Shown piece after piece: positions 24,851-34,410 of a stretch of DNA of 64,000 bases (within the stretch, counting starts at the first letter, position 1; each line of letters starts with the position of its first letter). Below the pieces are notes generated by a model, which worked only from the letters and a program-made list of their open reading frames with translations, searched no databases and had not been told where the DNA came from. The translations under genes were made by a program, and so were the position numbers. The DNA is from an uncultured Lachnospiraceae bacterium. Lineage in GTDB: Bacteria > Bacillota > Clostridia > Lachnospirales > Lachnospiraceae. The stretch lies in assembly GCA_910588215.1 (NCBI GenBank), contig CAJUQJ010000012.1, forward strand, positions 32,269 through 96,268, in the 5' to 3' direction.

Positions 24851-25014
24851 AAAAAAAATCCTGCAGGCAGGATTCTCCGCCTGCGGCGGGTCGCTCCAGC
24901 GACATTATTCCGTTCCGCCGCAGTGCGATCATTGCTTTTATCATATAGGAAATTCATCGAAATTTCCTATATGATAAAAACTGCCTTGCAGAGACGATCC
25001 CTCTGTAAGGCAGT
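24851..25014 (-). terminator. csrA terminator region made of four hairpins
   Basis: The first hairpin after csrA is ACTGCCTT..CTCTG...AAGGCAGT (24980-25014), followed on the minus strand by TTTTTATC: a normal terminator. Next come a 19-base perfect inverted repeat starting TTTTATCATATAGGAAATT (24936-24979), a CTGCGGCGG/CCGCCGCAG stem enclosing GTCGCT-CC-AGCGAC (about 24881-24924), and AATCCTGC-GCAGGATT (24857-24874) followed by eight Ts on the minus strand. The last looks like a second terminator. Confidence 0.75.
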
Positions 25015-25028
25015 CTTATTCCATATCT

Positions 25029-25247
25029 TTATCCCAACAGCTTCTTCAGAGCTTCAATGCCATCTACATTGACAGCCTCCTTATTCGCATCCTGAATCTG
25101 CTCATGGACTTCCTTCCGGTATACAGGTACTTCCCGTGGAGCGCTGATGCCCAGCTTTACCTGCTCACCTTTAATTTCCAGCACCGTGATCTCCACATTA
25201 TTGTTGATCACCAACGCTTCGTTCTTTTTCCTGGATAAAGCTAACAT
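25029..25247 (-). CDS. csrA: Translational regulator CsrA
   Basis: 72 residues with the CsrA pattern: LALSRKKNEALVINNNVEI, then GEQVKLGISAPREVPVYRKEV. CsrA dimers bind GGA in RNA hairpin loops and block ribosome access. The four flagellin leaders in this window carry exactly such sites, so flagellin mRNA is the obvious target. It starts directly after the fliW stop (TAGATG), with AGGTGAG as ribosome site, and ends the flgM-to-csrA operon. A strong terminator follows. FliW next door is its expected antagonist. Confidence 0.97.
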   Translation of the reverse strand: MLALSRKKNEALVINNNVEITVLEIKGEQVKLGISAPREVPVYRKEVHEQIQDANKEAVNVDGIEALKKLLG

Positions 25248-25703
25248 CTACTCACCTGCTTTCTTCTGATTTAAAATATCATAAATCGGAAATTTCACCT
25301 GATAGGTATCACCCTCCACGATCACTTGTATCGCTTTCCTCTCTGCCGCATTGATCACGATAGGCCCTTTCAGATTAACCGACATCTTTGTCAGGTCTTC
25401 CGGAACCGTCACGGTCACGAGCACAAGCATATCTTCCTGATCAAGTTCACCCAGATTCTTCAGCAATTCATCATCTGCTTCCGGATTATAATCAGGGCAT
25501 ACCAACAGTGGATCCATGACCGGCATGGCAAATGCAGGCTCCTGGATGGACTGCAGCCAATGGATGGAATCCGAACCCTTTTCCTCATCATGGATCAACG
25601 CGAAATCCTTCAGATCGGGAAACCCGATAATTCCTTTGGGAAAATGTATCATCTTATCATCGTCAACTACAATCTCACCAAACACTTTTGTTGTTATCTG
25701 CAT
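25248..25703 (-). CDS. fliW: Flagellar assembly factor FliW
   Basis: 151 residues: FGEIVVDDDKMIHFPKGIIGFPDLKDFALI, LWLQSIQEP-type core (here HWLQSIQEPAFAMPV) and INLKGPIVINA-type strand (MSVNLKGPIVINA). In Bacillus, FliW binds either flagellin or CsrA; when flagellin is exported, FliW is freed and lifts CsrA repression of flagellin translation. The adjacent fliW-csrA pair and the leaders upstream of each flagellin make the same circuit very likely here. It follows flgL by 64 bases. Confidence 0.97.
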   Translation of the reverse strand: MQITTKVFGEIVVDDDKMIHFPKGIIGFPDLKDFALIHDEEKGSDSIHWLQSIQEPAFAMPVMDPLLVCPDYNPEADDELLKNLGELDQEDMLVLVTVTVPEDLTKMSVNLKGPIVINAAERKAIQVIVEGDTYQVKFPIYDILNQKKAGE

Positions 25704-25767
25704 ATCTTACCGTCCTCTCTCTTATAGTGGAAACCTGCGAGGCTACGCAAACCCGAATCATTATTTC

Positions 25768-27384
25768 TTAAATATAATTCATCAGATTCGTCTGCATGAT
25801 CTTACCTGTCGCCATCAGCGCCGCCTGATAAGTCAACTCCGAACTGGATAACTCTACCGCCACCTGCGTAATATCAATACCCTCATTATCTGTCTGCAGT
25901 TCTTTGAAAGTCGCCTTCTGGTTGCAAAGTCTGGCTGTGATCAGATCCAGTCGGCTTCCTCTGGTAGCGTTATTGGTGATCGCCAGATCATTGTCGTCAC
26001 GATACTTCTGATAGTTTGTGATCTGATTCTCGAATCTCTTCTGGATATTCTCACGGATATAGGTCTCTGCCTTCTCGGCGCCTTTCAACTGCTCTGCCAG
26101 ATCCTTATATGTCTGGCTGTCCTCAGGCACATCTTTCATCTTGGCTTCGATATCACTCTTCTTGGTCTCGATCGCTTTCAACTGATTGAGACAGTGCTGG
26201 AAATCATCCATATCCCTCTGTACATTATGGGTAAATACCTCATCTGTCACCGTATTGACCTGGATCTTCTGGTTAAATCCGACATCGTAATAAATATCCT
26301 GATCCGCTTTGACCGTATTATAAGCAGTCTTCTTACCGTCATCCTTCGTCTCCACACAAGGGAAATAGTGTACCGGGTTGATGTCTCCTTCTACCCAGTT
26401 GGATTTCGTGTAAGTGATCTGGAAATCGTCGCCCTCTTTAAAATTATCTTTATAAACCTGTTCGCTGAATACCAGTTCTCCGGTGGAGGGAATATAAGCG
26501 ATCCCTTCACACTTCCCGTCCGCAATATCCTTATATGCTGTCTCCGCATCCGCGTATTCCGTAAAGGTCGGCGTGATCGGCACCATGGTCGGCGGTGTTG
26601 TTGGCGGCACTACCGTCTCATCCACCTTCTGCAGCTGTATCGGATTCCCGTCTTTGTCCGTAACCTGCAGCGGCAGCTGGCCACCGGCCGCAGTAGCATC
26701 CACATCATCGTAGGATAAGCGGAATCGATATAACGTATTATTCGTCACATACTGCTCATAGCTTTCGTCCGGCAGCGGGCCGGTACCACCGGTACTGTTC
26801 GTAACATTGTTCAGAGAGTTCTTGCCGTCTGCCAGCACGCTCAGATCGGTATAGCTGATCGTACTGATATCTTTAAATCCGATATTCTCCTTAATCTCAT
26901 AAGACACCGGGTGTTTCTCCATCTGCGCGATATCTTCCGCGGAGAAAGTGATCGCCGTATCCGTCCTGAATCCGGAGAAGACATAACGCCCTGCATAGTC
27001 AACATTACCGCTGGCATAGAATTCTTTCGTCAAAGATTTCATCTGCTCCAAAATAATACTCAAGTCTTCCGAAGTCAAATATTTATTGGCTGCACCTGTA
27101 GCCTGACTGTAGAGATCCTTCAAGACCTCATCTATTGTATTGAGTGCATCCGCAGTCACTGTCAGCCACTGATCCGCATCTGCCGCGTTCTTGTCATGGT
27201 ACTGTGTTACATTAGTCACATTAGTCCTCAGACGAAGCGCTCTGATCGCAACCACCGGATCGTCGGAAGGCCGCACGATCTTACTCTGATTGGTCATCTG
27301 ATTTGTCAGCTTATCTTCCAGAATCTTATTCTGATTGATATTATACAGCGAATTATTCCGCATGATCTTATTCGTCATTCTCAT
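25768..27384 (-). CDS. flgL: Flagellar hook-filament junction protein FlgL
   Basis: 538 residues. The N-terminus (NNSLYNINQNKILEDKLTNQ, KIVRPSDDPVVAIRALRLR) and the C-terminus (ELSSSELTYQAALMATGKIM) are the flagellin-like D0/D1 regions of FlgL. The centre, rich in Asp/Thr/Pro, is larger than in the Bacillus protein of about 300 residues. It joins the FlgK ring to the filament. GAGAGG lies upstream of the ATG. Preceded by a 170-base gap after flgK in which I see no clear promoter or terminator. Confidence 0.93.
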   Translation of the reverse strand: MRMTNKIMRNNSLYNINQNKILEDKLTNQMTNQSKIVRPSDDPVVAIRALRLRTNVTNVTQYHDKNAADADQWLTVTADALNTIDEVLKDLYSQATGAANKYLTSEDLSIILEQMKSLTKEFYASGNVDYAGRYVFSGFRTDTAITFSAEDIAQMEKHPVSYEIKENIGFKDISTISYTDLSVLADGKNSLNNVTNSTGGTGPLPDESYEQYVTNNTLYRFRLSYDDVDATAAGGQLPLQVTDKDGNPIQLQKVDETVVPPTTPPTMVPITPTFTEYADAETAYKDIADGKCEGIAYIPSTGELVFSEQVYKDNFKEGDDFQITYTKSNWVEGDINPVHYFPCVETKDDGKKTAYNTVKADQDIYYDVGFNQKIQVNTVTDEVFTHNVQRDMDDFQHCLNQLKAIETKKSDIEAKMKDVPEDSQTYKDLAEQLKGAEKAETYIRENIQKRFENQITNYQKYRDDNDLAITNNATRGSRLDLITARLCNQKATFKELQTDNEGIDITQVAVELSSSELTYQAALMATGKIMQTNLMNYI

Positions 27385-27554
27385 GGCTCATTATCCTCTC
27401 TTCCCGATTATAACTCCATCTCTGTCTTTGGCATACTATCCCCGGTCCCGCATTCCAGTGCTTTCCAACTCAGATTCTCTGCAATTTCCGCTTTACTCCA
27501 CTCACAAAAACGTCTCGCAACAGATCAACCGTGAATAGTAACACAACATCAGAG

Positions 27555-29411
27555 TCAGACTCCTGTCTGCAGGATCAACCTGTCGTAGATCTCTGTCAGC
27601 ACGGAGATCATCTTGGAAGCCAGCGTGTAAGAATTCTGATATTTTACCAGGTTTACCGCCTCTTCATCCTCATCCACGCCGGAGATTGAGATTCTCTGAT
27701 TGTCAATGTTAGTTTCCAGACTGAGATAGGTCGCATAGAAAATATTGGCATTGCTGGCATTCAAAGCCGCATCAGACAATACGCACTCCAGGAAACCGCC
27801 TGCATCTCTTCCACGGAAGCTGAACTGGTTCTTGTCACTCATCATGGAGAGGACTTTCTTCACCTGTTCACACTGTTCCACGCCGTCTATCTCTTCACCG
27901 TTGTCAGGATCTTCGTCTGAGATCTTACCTCTCGTACCGAGCAGTGACGCATCCTTCATCAGCTCATCCAGGACGCTCATATTCCCTGCCGTCATATAGT
28001 AATATCCCTTACCGTTCCCCGCGGAATCGTTCAACTCGTCTTCCGTATACTGTCCGTTCTTCTTCGGATATCCACCGGTAAAAAGGATACCCGCATCGTC
28101 GCCCTTCGCAGTCAGACCATCCGTGAAGATATCATTGACCTTCTTGGAAAACTCACGGATCCACTCGTTCATCTGCTGCATGTAGTAAGGAACACCTTGA
28201 TAATTGACATCATATCCAATCGTCGCCTGTTTGTTAGTCTTCGTTGACGAGATAGGCTCATCGCTTGCCACATTATCTATCGTAAATGTATATACACCGT
28301 CTCCCTCGTAAGTCCAGTCCGTATAGTAATACAGCTGATTTCCGATATTGATGACGCCGCCCGTATCAGACAGATTACACTTCATCATACTCTGCAGATA
28401 GGCATCCGTAGTCTCTATGGTAACCTTACTAGTGTCACCGCCATAGATGACTTCTTTGATCATTCCGTTGAAATATTCACCGTTGTTACCGTCACGCATC
28501 TGGAACAGACCTTTCAGCGATCCGCCCATGGATGCATTGTTCAGGCTGAAATCCGGTCCGTGGGTCCAGCGGATATCATACAGACCGTCAATATCTGTCT
28601 GGTTCACTTTCTCTTCCGCGGAACGCGCAACACATTCCAACTGATTGTATTCATTCTGATCCACAAGGATCTGTCCGCCGGCTATCCGAACGATACATCT
28701 GTTGGCGCCCGTCTCATTCCCCTGCTGATCGTAGATCGGATCCTCCACAACCTCGACATCCACGATCGCCGACAGTTCATCCAACAGGACATCCCGCTTA
28801 TCCCGCAATTCGTTGGCTACCGGCCCGTTGATCTCTATCAGATTGATCTGCTTGTTCACCGTAGCCAGATCCTGCGCAATGGAATTGATATGATCGATAC
28901 GGATCTTGATCTCGTCATTGACGTCAGCCTGCAGGTTCTGCAGATCGCCATACATATTGTTAAAGTAATCCGCCATACTCTTAGCCGTGGAGATAAAAGC
29001 TCTCTTCGTGGCATCACTGCTGGCATTCTTGGTGATCTCCTGTAAAGCCTCTCCCAGATCGTCGAAGATCGACTTGAAGCCGGTCTTGCCGTCGTCTGTC
29101 AGATATTCCTCGATCATCTTGCAATAGTACGCCTTCGTATCGAATTCGCCCAATTTCGTCTCATTCTCACGGAACTTCTGATCGTAGAACCGTTCGCGGA
29201 TACGCTCGATCGCCAGCGTATTGACACCGGCTCCCGCACAGCCATAAGTCGCAAACACACGCAGCGGATTCATCGCTTCCTGCTTCACTTCCTGCCGGCT
29301 GTAGCCCAGCGTATTCGCATTACTGATATTGTTAGCCGTCGTGTTGAGTGCCGCATTCGCTGCACGCAGACCCGATGACGCAATTTCCAATCCAAAAAAT
29401 GTTGATGCCAT
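27555..29411 (-). CDS. flgK: Flagellar hook-associated protein FlgK, second copy
   Basis: 618 residues. The N-terminus (GLEIASSGLRAANAALNTTA, NNISNANTLGYSRQEV) and C-terminus (EEAVNLVKYQNSYTLASKMI, then LTEIYDRLI) are standard FlgK/HAP1. It begins 24 bases after the other flgK. The two differ along the centre and by 67 residues in length; this copy lacks the long loop with PPDADPSDP of its neighbour and has its own YYTDWTYEGDGVYTF segment. Both keep the ends needed for assembly, so both may build the junction, perhaps for different filaments. Confidence 0.93.
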   Translation of the reverse strand: MASTFFGLEIASSGLRAANAALNTTANNISNANTLGYSRQEVKQEAMNPLRVFATYGCAGAGVNTLAIERIRERFYDQKFRENETKLGEFDTKAYYCKMIEEYLTDDGKTGFKSIFDDLGEALQEITKNASSDATKRAFISTAKSMADYFNNMYGDLQNLQADVNDEIKIRIDHINSIAQDLATVNKQINLIEINGPVANELRDKRDVLLDELSAIVDVEVVEDPIYDQQGNETGANRCIVRIAGGQILVDQNEYNQLECVARSAEEKVNQTDIDGLYDIRWTHGPDFSLNNASMGGSLKGLFQMRDGNNGEYFNGMIKEVIYGGDTSKVTIETTDAYLQSMMKCNLSDTGGVINIGNQLYYYTDWTYEGDGVYTFTIDNVASDEPISSTKTNKQATIGYDVNYQGVPYYMQQMNEWIREFSKKVNDIFTDGLTAKGDDAGILFTGGYPKKNGQYTEDELNDSAGNGKGYYYMTAGNMSVLDELMKDASLLGTRGKISDEDPDNGEEIDGVEQCEQVKKVLSMMSDKNQFSFRGRDAGGFLECVLSDAALNASNANIFYATYLSLETNIDNQRISISGVDEDEEAVNLVKYQNSYTLASKMISVLTEIYDRLILQTGV

Positions 29412-29435
29412 AAGCTCACCTCTTATTGTCTTGTC

Positions 29436-31091
29436 TTATCTTCCAAGCGTTGTCAGAATATGTTCCAGCATCTCACTGATCACATTGATATAACGGCTGG
29501 ATGCATTGTATGCATTCTGGAATTTGATCATATTCTGCAGTTCCTCGTCGGAAGAAACGCCTACCACCTGCTCTCTTGCATACAAAAGCGCGTCGGTAGC
29601 TACCGTCTGACTATCCTGAATCCCTCTGAATACCGAACCGCTGTTGGCCACCTGCGATACCAGATTCTTGTAATAATCCGTAAAGCCCACCGGTGTGGCC
29701 ACGTTAGGATTCAGCGTATATATCTTCTCCTCAAAGGCCTGTTTCAATTTCTCGATGGTCGCATTGTCCTCGGAATGATCCGGAAGACGGAATGACAATA
29801 ACGACGGATTCTGACGCAGTACACCGTTCACGGTGATATTGGATACCGTCCAGTCATCTCCTTCGATCGTCTTGACGAATAGCTGATACGGATCGCCGTT
29901 CTCGTCTCTCAGATAATCCGAAACATCTGCCGCTCCTGCTGTCTCTGCGGCTTCCGCCAGAATGCTGTTGACTTTGGTCACCACCGCATTGATCAACTGG
30001 TCGAACTCTGCCTGTATGTTCATTACAATAGACTGAGAAATATTCCTGTCGTACCAACCCTCCACCTTCTGAGTCGGATCACTCGGATCCGCATCGGGCG
30101 GATAGTCCTTGATCTCCTTATAGGTCGCTCTGTGATCTCCTCTTACGAGAAGCATGCATTTCAGGGAACCGATATCGGTATTCAGGTCGGAAGATATCTC
30201 TTTGCTCAGATCGTACACAAGAGCACTCTGGATATCTTCTTCCGTTACGACCATTTTCCCCTTCTCATCGTAAGAACCGTTAGCCAGCATCTTCCAATAA
30301 GGAGTATAGAATCCCGTCTGAGGATCCGTATATAATTCCATCTTATTTACCAGACCGCCCTGCACAATATTGACATTCTCAAACCGCACAGTCACATAGC
30401 CCGATGCGTCTTCCCTGCTGGAAATATTACCCAGCTGGGCCAGTTTATCCAAAAGCAGATTCCTGCGGTCGCGCAGATCGTTGGCATGCTCTATGCCCCC
30501 GGCCTCGATCGATACGATCCTCTGGTTAAGCTGCTCGATCTCCTGCGCATACTTGTTGATATTATTCACTTCTTTGACAATAGACTGGTTCAAATTGTCC
30601 TGATACTGGCACAGACTGGTATAAACAGCCGATGCCCGCGTGGTAAACTCATGCGCCCGTGTCACAAACAGGTTCTGGTTCACCGAACTGGTCGGATCCT
30701 TGCTGAGTTCCTGGATCGCCGTCCAGAAGTTTGAAAGAGACTCCGAAAACTCATGTCCCTCGTTGGATTCTCCCAAAATATATTCTACCTCTTCCATCGT
30801 GTTTGTCGCCACATCATAAAAAGCACTCCGTCCCGACTCACGACGATAGTTTAAGTCCAAAAAATAATCTCTTTCCTGTCTTGTCAGGGTATAGCTGACA
30901 CCGAGTCCGTACTGCTTCCAGTTCGGTGTGCTCTTGGCGATCGTCACATAAGTTCTGGTCCCCTGAGCCACCTGCTGTCTGGTATATCCGGTGGTGTCCA
31001 AATTCGACATGTTATGCGCTGTTGTATTCAGCGCATTGTTAGAAGTTTGTAATCCTGATACGCCCGTCCAAAGGCTTCCCATTAATGACAT
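29436..31091 (-). CDS. flgK: Flagellar hook-associated protein FlgK, first copy
   Basis: 551 residues, with the FlgK N-terminus (GSLWTGVSGLQTSNNALNTT, AHNMSNLDTTGYTRQQV) and C-terminus (ELQNMIKFQNAYNASSRYIN, then MLEHILTTLG). It follows flgN by 20 bases and is followed by another flgK. The second copy resembles a conventional FlgK at least as well, so neither can be called the original from sequence alone. Exported through the flagellar type III apparatus with FlgN as chaperone. Confidence 0.93.
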   Translation of the reverse strand: MSLMGSLWTGVSGLQTSNNALNTTAHNMSNLDTTGYTRQQVAQGTRTYVTIAKSTPNWKQYGLGVSYTLTRQERDYFLDLNYRRESGRSAFYDVATNTMEEVEYILGESNEGHEFSESLSNFWTAIQELSKDPTSSVNQNLFVTRAHEFTTRASAVYTSLCQYQDNLNQSIVKEVNNINKYAQEIEQLNQRIVSIEAGGIEHANDLRDRRNLLLDKLAQLGNISSREDASGYVTVRFENVNIVQGGLVNKMELYTDPQTGFYTPYWKMLANGSYDEKGKMVVTEEDIQSALVYDLSKEISSDLNTDIGSLKCMLLVRGDHRATYKEIKDYPPDADPSDPTQKVEGWYDRNISQSIVMNIQAEFDQLINAVVTKVNSILAEAAETAGAADVSDYLRDENGDPYQLFVKTIEGDDWTVSNITVNGVLRQNPSLLSFRLPDHSEDNATIEKLKQAFEEKIYTLNPNVATPVGFTDYYKNLVSQVANSGSVFRGIQDSQTVATDALLYAREQVVGVSSDEELQNMIKFQNAYNASSRYINVISEMLEHILTTLGR

Positions 31092-31111
31092 AATTCTACC
31101 GTCCTTAACAA

Positions 31112-31630
31112 TTATTGTTTGGCGTCAAAAGTCATATGACTCGTCCCGATCATATCGCCGGTATTGTAGGCGCCCCTGTTGTAATTCGCAGATTCCGGAG
31201 CTTTATTCATCGCCTGGAGGACATTCATATCAAACTGGATCAACTCCAGTGCATCCTTGATCAATTCGCGATTCTGTTCATTCACTCTCTTCACGCTGCG
31301 CACACTCTCCCGCAGCTTATCGAACACAATCGCAAGCTTCTCCTGTTCCTCCGGCCTTGCCGCCAACATCCTGATCAAATCTACAATTTTAAGTTTGTCA
31401 ACATCCTTGTTAAGTACATCCGCAATATCATTAACGGCTTCGTTCCTCTGGTGATCCAGACGATTTATCCTGCCTACGATGATCTGCTCCTCATCCGTGA
31501 TTCTGGTCAACTCTGTAAGATCCTCAGACACAATGACGGAAGTTTTCCTCATGGACAAGCTTAACAGCTTCTCGTACTCCTGATTTTCCTGCTCCAAAAC
31601 ATCAATCAAGACTTCCATTAAACTTGCCAC
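31112..31630 (-). CDS. flgN: FlgN chaperone for hook-associated proteins
   Basis: 172 residues, helical: LIDVLEQENQEYEKLLSLSM, RKTSVIVSEDLTELTRITDEEQ, RLDHQRNEAVNDIADVL, then a long basic helix and a short disordered tail (NYNRGAYNTGDMIGTSH). This is the FlgN layout: a chaperone that delivers FlgK and FlgL to the export gate. It lies between flgM and flgK, the usual order in Gram-positive bacteria. Confidence 0.92.
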   Translation of the reverse strand: MASLMEVLIDVLEQENQEYEKLLSLSMRKTSVIVSEDLTELTRITDEEQIIVGRINRLDHQRNEAVNDIADVLNKDVDKLKIVDLIRMLAARPEEQEKLAIVFDKLRESVRSVKRVNEQNRELIKDALELIQFDMNVLQAMNKAPESANYNRGAYNTGDMIGTSHMTFDAKQ

Positions 31631-31654
31631 GATATGTTCTCTCCTTCACTGTGT

Positions 31655-31936
31655 CTACAGACCTTCGATCTCTTCATATTTCTGCATTAACTTCTCCGCG
31701 AAGCTCTCTGCACTCACCTGGTAGTTTCCGTTCGCGACGGCTGCCCTGATCGGCGCCACCACGTCTTCCCTGATATCCGGCGCTGCCGCTACCGCATTCT
31801 TAGCGGTCTGAATATCCTTGCCGAAACTGGATATCTGAATCTTGTCGGTTGCAGATGCATGTGTCTTGCCCTGTACTTTAGCGGGCTTGTTCGCGTTGTA
31901 TAATTGCTGTACCTGTGTATAAGCTTCTATACGCAT
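31655..31936 (-). CDS. flgM: Anti-sigma-28 factor FlgM
   Basis: 93 residues from ATG 31936 (MRIEAYTQVQQLYNANKPAK), with AGGAGG eight bases upstream; an in-frame start at 31972 lacks one. The C-terminal half has the FlgM pattern DKIQISSFGKDIQTAKNAV, then DIREDVVAPIRAAVANGNY and a final helix ESFAEKLMQKYEEI. FlgM holds sigma-28 inactive until it is exported through the finished hook. It is first in its operon and is itself read from a sigma-28 promoter, giving feedback on the six sigma-28 promoters seen in this window. Confidence 0.95.
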   Translation of the reverse strand: MRIEAYTQVQQLYNANKPAKVQGKTHASATDKIQISSFGKDIQTAKNAVAAAPDIREDVVAPIRAAVANGNYQVSAESFAEKLMQKYEEIEGL

Positions 31937-31977
31937 AGGAGACGCCTCCTTTCCTGTTACAAATCTCTTCACTAATT

Positions 31978-32004
31978 TTATCGGATGATTCCGGTAAGAC
32001 TTTA
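31978..32004 (-). promoter_or_regulatory. Sigma-28 promoter of the flgM-csrA operon
   Basis: TAAA (32001-32004), 15-base spacer, TCCGATAA (31978-31985) on the minus strand, 42 bases before flgM and directly beyond the stop of the ABC permease gene. Confidence 0.85.
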
Positions 32005-32035
32005 GAGGAAAATGAGATTTCTTCCGACGTATCGC

Positions 32036-34405
32036 TTACAATACGGTGTCATCCCGCAGGGCATCCGCCAGGCTGCTATTCAACACCCGCTTCGCGCCGA
32101 GCCAATATGCCAGCGCCACAAACCCAAAAATCGCAAGGATGAAGCTCAGGATCGGCACAAACGGTGCCTCCCGGATAAAGAGTATCGGTTCCAGATAGCT
32201 TGCCCTGATAAAAAGAACCACCCCCGCAACGGTAACGGGCAGTGCCACCAGCAGCGGACGCCCCGCAATGACGAAAGCCTCTATGCAAAAAATCTTCTTC
32301 ATCTCCTCCGGTGTCAGGCCGATGGACAGATAGCGTGCAAACTCCCGTCTCCGCTGCCGCACAAAGCCCAGCGTGTTGGAGAATACATTGCCGATGCCGA
32401 TGGCCGCAAGCAGAATACAGAAGACGCTTAAGACGGCCTTCATTCCGGCAAACATCCGGTCATTGTCCTGTTGCGCGCGAAGACGGTTCTCTATTTCGAC
32501 ACGGTCTGCCGATACATCGGCGGCTTCGGCGATCTTCGTAAGAATTCGGGCGATCTCTGTCTCCATCTCCTCCAAGTCTGCCGCCGTAATTCCCTCCCGC
32601 GCCAAAATCCGCAGATACAGATCCTGCTGCGCGCCGCCGATCTGCCCCTCTATCTCTCGCCAGACCGACAGCGGGATAAAGTGCACCAGCTCATAGAAAT
32701 CCAAGGTACCGTACTCTTCCCGCAGGATGGGCGGCGTCTGCGTATAGGCGGTCACGGGAAGAAGAACCGCGTCCGCTGCCGAGAAACCCGTTTCCGGTTC
32801 GTTCTCCGTTAACCCGCTTTGTATCAACATTGTCGTCGCATTGTTCCCTTTCAGATAGGGAATGGTCTTCCGCTTTCGGAAATTCGGGTCTTTGGCATCC
32901 TTCGTGGTGTTCAGGATCACCACCCCGTCCAACCGCGGCTCTGCCCCGATCTGTGCACAGTATTCCAGAAAGCCGGCGTCATCCAGAATGACTAACGGTG
33001 CATGCACCAGCCAGCCTTCCGAAAGCCGTGTGGCGTATTCCGCCGCAGTGTCCTCAAATCCGCCTGCTGCCAGCATCTCTTCACTGATCTCTTCCGGCAT
33101 AACGATCCTTCCTGCGTCTGCCTTCTTATAAACTGTACAACTCCGCACACCAGGCAGATCCTGCAGTGACTTAAGCCCTGCAAGCGCATCAATATCCGCA
33201 TCCTTTACTGTCACCATCAGATCCCAGGCATCCTGATATCTGGTGAAATAAGTTTCCTGTTGGCTGACCACCGTGATCGTAATAAAGCACATCATGAAGG
33301 AAAATGCCAGAAAGGAAAAGACCAATGATAAGGTAGCAGTGCGCATGGCCTTTCGCTGCGCCTTCAGCGCAGTTCCCGCCAGTTCTCCCTCTATCCCGAA
33401 CAATTTCGACAATATCGGGGACGCTTTCTTCCGTTTCAGCTGCAGTTCACCGGTATCTCTGATGGCTTCTAAAGGTGTCAGTCTGCTTATCTTCCGCGCA
33501 GGAATCCAGGCGGAGACAAGCAGCGTAACGGCTGCCGCCAGAAGTGACAGGCACAGGATCAAAGGGTGATACTGAAACGGCAGCACAAGACGGCCTTCCA
33601 CATCCGCCAACAGAATATTCACGGCTTCCACCATACCCATACTGAGCAGTATGCCCAGCAGGCTTCCTGCCAATACCGGCCCCGCACACAATACAAATGT
33701 CTCCTGCAAAAGACAGGTGCGGATCTGCCCTGGAGTAGCACCGACACTCGCCAAAATGCCGAACTGATGAATCCTGGCGTTCATAGATACCGCAAAGGCA
33801 TTGTGGATGACCAGAACAAGCGACAGACAGGCCGCCGCCGTAACCGCCACCACAAACGGGAACACCCAGCGCAGCGCAGTGTCCTCAGCACTGCGGATCA
33901 AGTACATGTTCAAAAGGGAGTAGTGCCAGTCGACAGTGACCTTTTTGTCTGATCTCTGCTCCGCCCCGGCCCGATCCTTACTATCGGTCTGATCCATCAC
34001 CTCACTCCGTCCCGTATCGTCAACCTGAACTCCGGCATAAGACTGCCCATCATCGCAGACCAACTCTGCTATGCAGGGCAGATCCGTAAAGATAGTCCGT
34101 TTATTTATAAAATAAAGATCGACCACTCTTTCCGCCCCGTCCGACAATTCTTCACGAACGACTACCTTCTCCACATTGGCGTGATCGCGGATGCGTTCAA
34201 TGTCTTCTTCACTGATCTCACCCACGATCCGGCCCTGCCAGTCACCTTCCTCCTTTTTGATCTGTTCTATCTCATAGATCCACAGGTTATAGAAGATGCT
34301 GCACAACAGCGATAAGAGCAAAGCGGAGATAAAGGCCGAGATTATGACCGAGATCCCGGACGTGCGGTTATTTTTGAGGTAATCGGATGAATACTCTTTC
34401 CACAT
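32036..34405 (-). CDS. FtsX-type ABC transporter permease
   Basis: 789 residues with the FtsX/MacB permease layout: one N-terminal membrane helix (ISVIISAFISALLLSLLCSI), an outer domain with an acidic loop, three helices (about 185-320; FPFVVAVTAAACLSLVLVIH, then ARIHQFGILASVGATPGQIR), a second outer domain, and a final three-helix block (about 660-780; RRREFARYLSIGLTPEEMKK). ATG 34405 is set by AGGAGG overlapping the ATPase stop. With the ATPase at 34411 and the two-component pair upstream, it is like exporters that sense or expel antimicrobial peptides, but it lacks the ten-helix BceB arrangement, so the substrate is open. Confidence 0.88.
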   Translation of the reverse strand: MWKEYSSDYLKNNRTSGISVIISAFISALLLSLLCSIFYNLWIYEIEQIKKEEGDWQGRIVGEISEEDIERIRDHANVEKVVVREELSDGAERVVDLYFINKRTIFTDLPCIAELVCDDGQSYAGVQVDDTGRSEVMDQTDSKDRAGAEQRSDKKVTVDWHYSLLNMYLIRSAEDTALRWVFPFVVAVTAAACLSLVLVIHNAFAVSMNARIHQFGILASVGATPGQIRTCLLQETFVLCAGPVLAGSLLGILLSMGMVEAVNILLADVEGRLVLPFQYHPLILCLSLLAAAVTLLVSAWIPARKISRLTPLEAIRDTGELQLKRKKASPILSKLFGIEGELAGTALKAQRKAMRTATLSLVFSFLAFSFMMCFITITVVSQQETYFTRYQDAWDLMVTVKDADIDALAGLKSLQDLPGVRSCTVYKKADAGRIVMPEEISEEMLAAGGFEDTAAEYATRLSEGWLVHAPLVILDDAGFLEYCAQIGAEPRLDGVVILNTTKDAKDPNFRKRKTIPYLKGNNATTMLIQSGLTENEPETGFSAADAVLLPVTAYTQTPPILREEYGTLDFYELVHFIPLSVWREIEGQIGGAQQDLYLRILAREGITAADLEEMETEIARILTKIAEAADVSADRVEIENRLRAQQDNDRMFAGMKAVLSVFCILLAAIGIGNVFSNTLGFVRQRRREFARYLSIGLTPEEMKKIFCIEAFVIAGRPLLVALPVTVAGVVLFIRASYLEPILFIREAPFVPILSFILAIFGFVALAYWLGAKRVLNSSLADALRDDTVL

Positions 34406-34410
34406 AGCCG

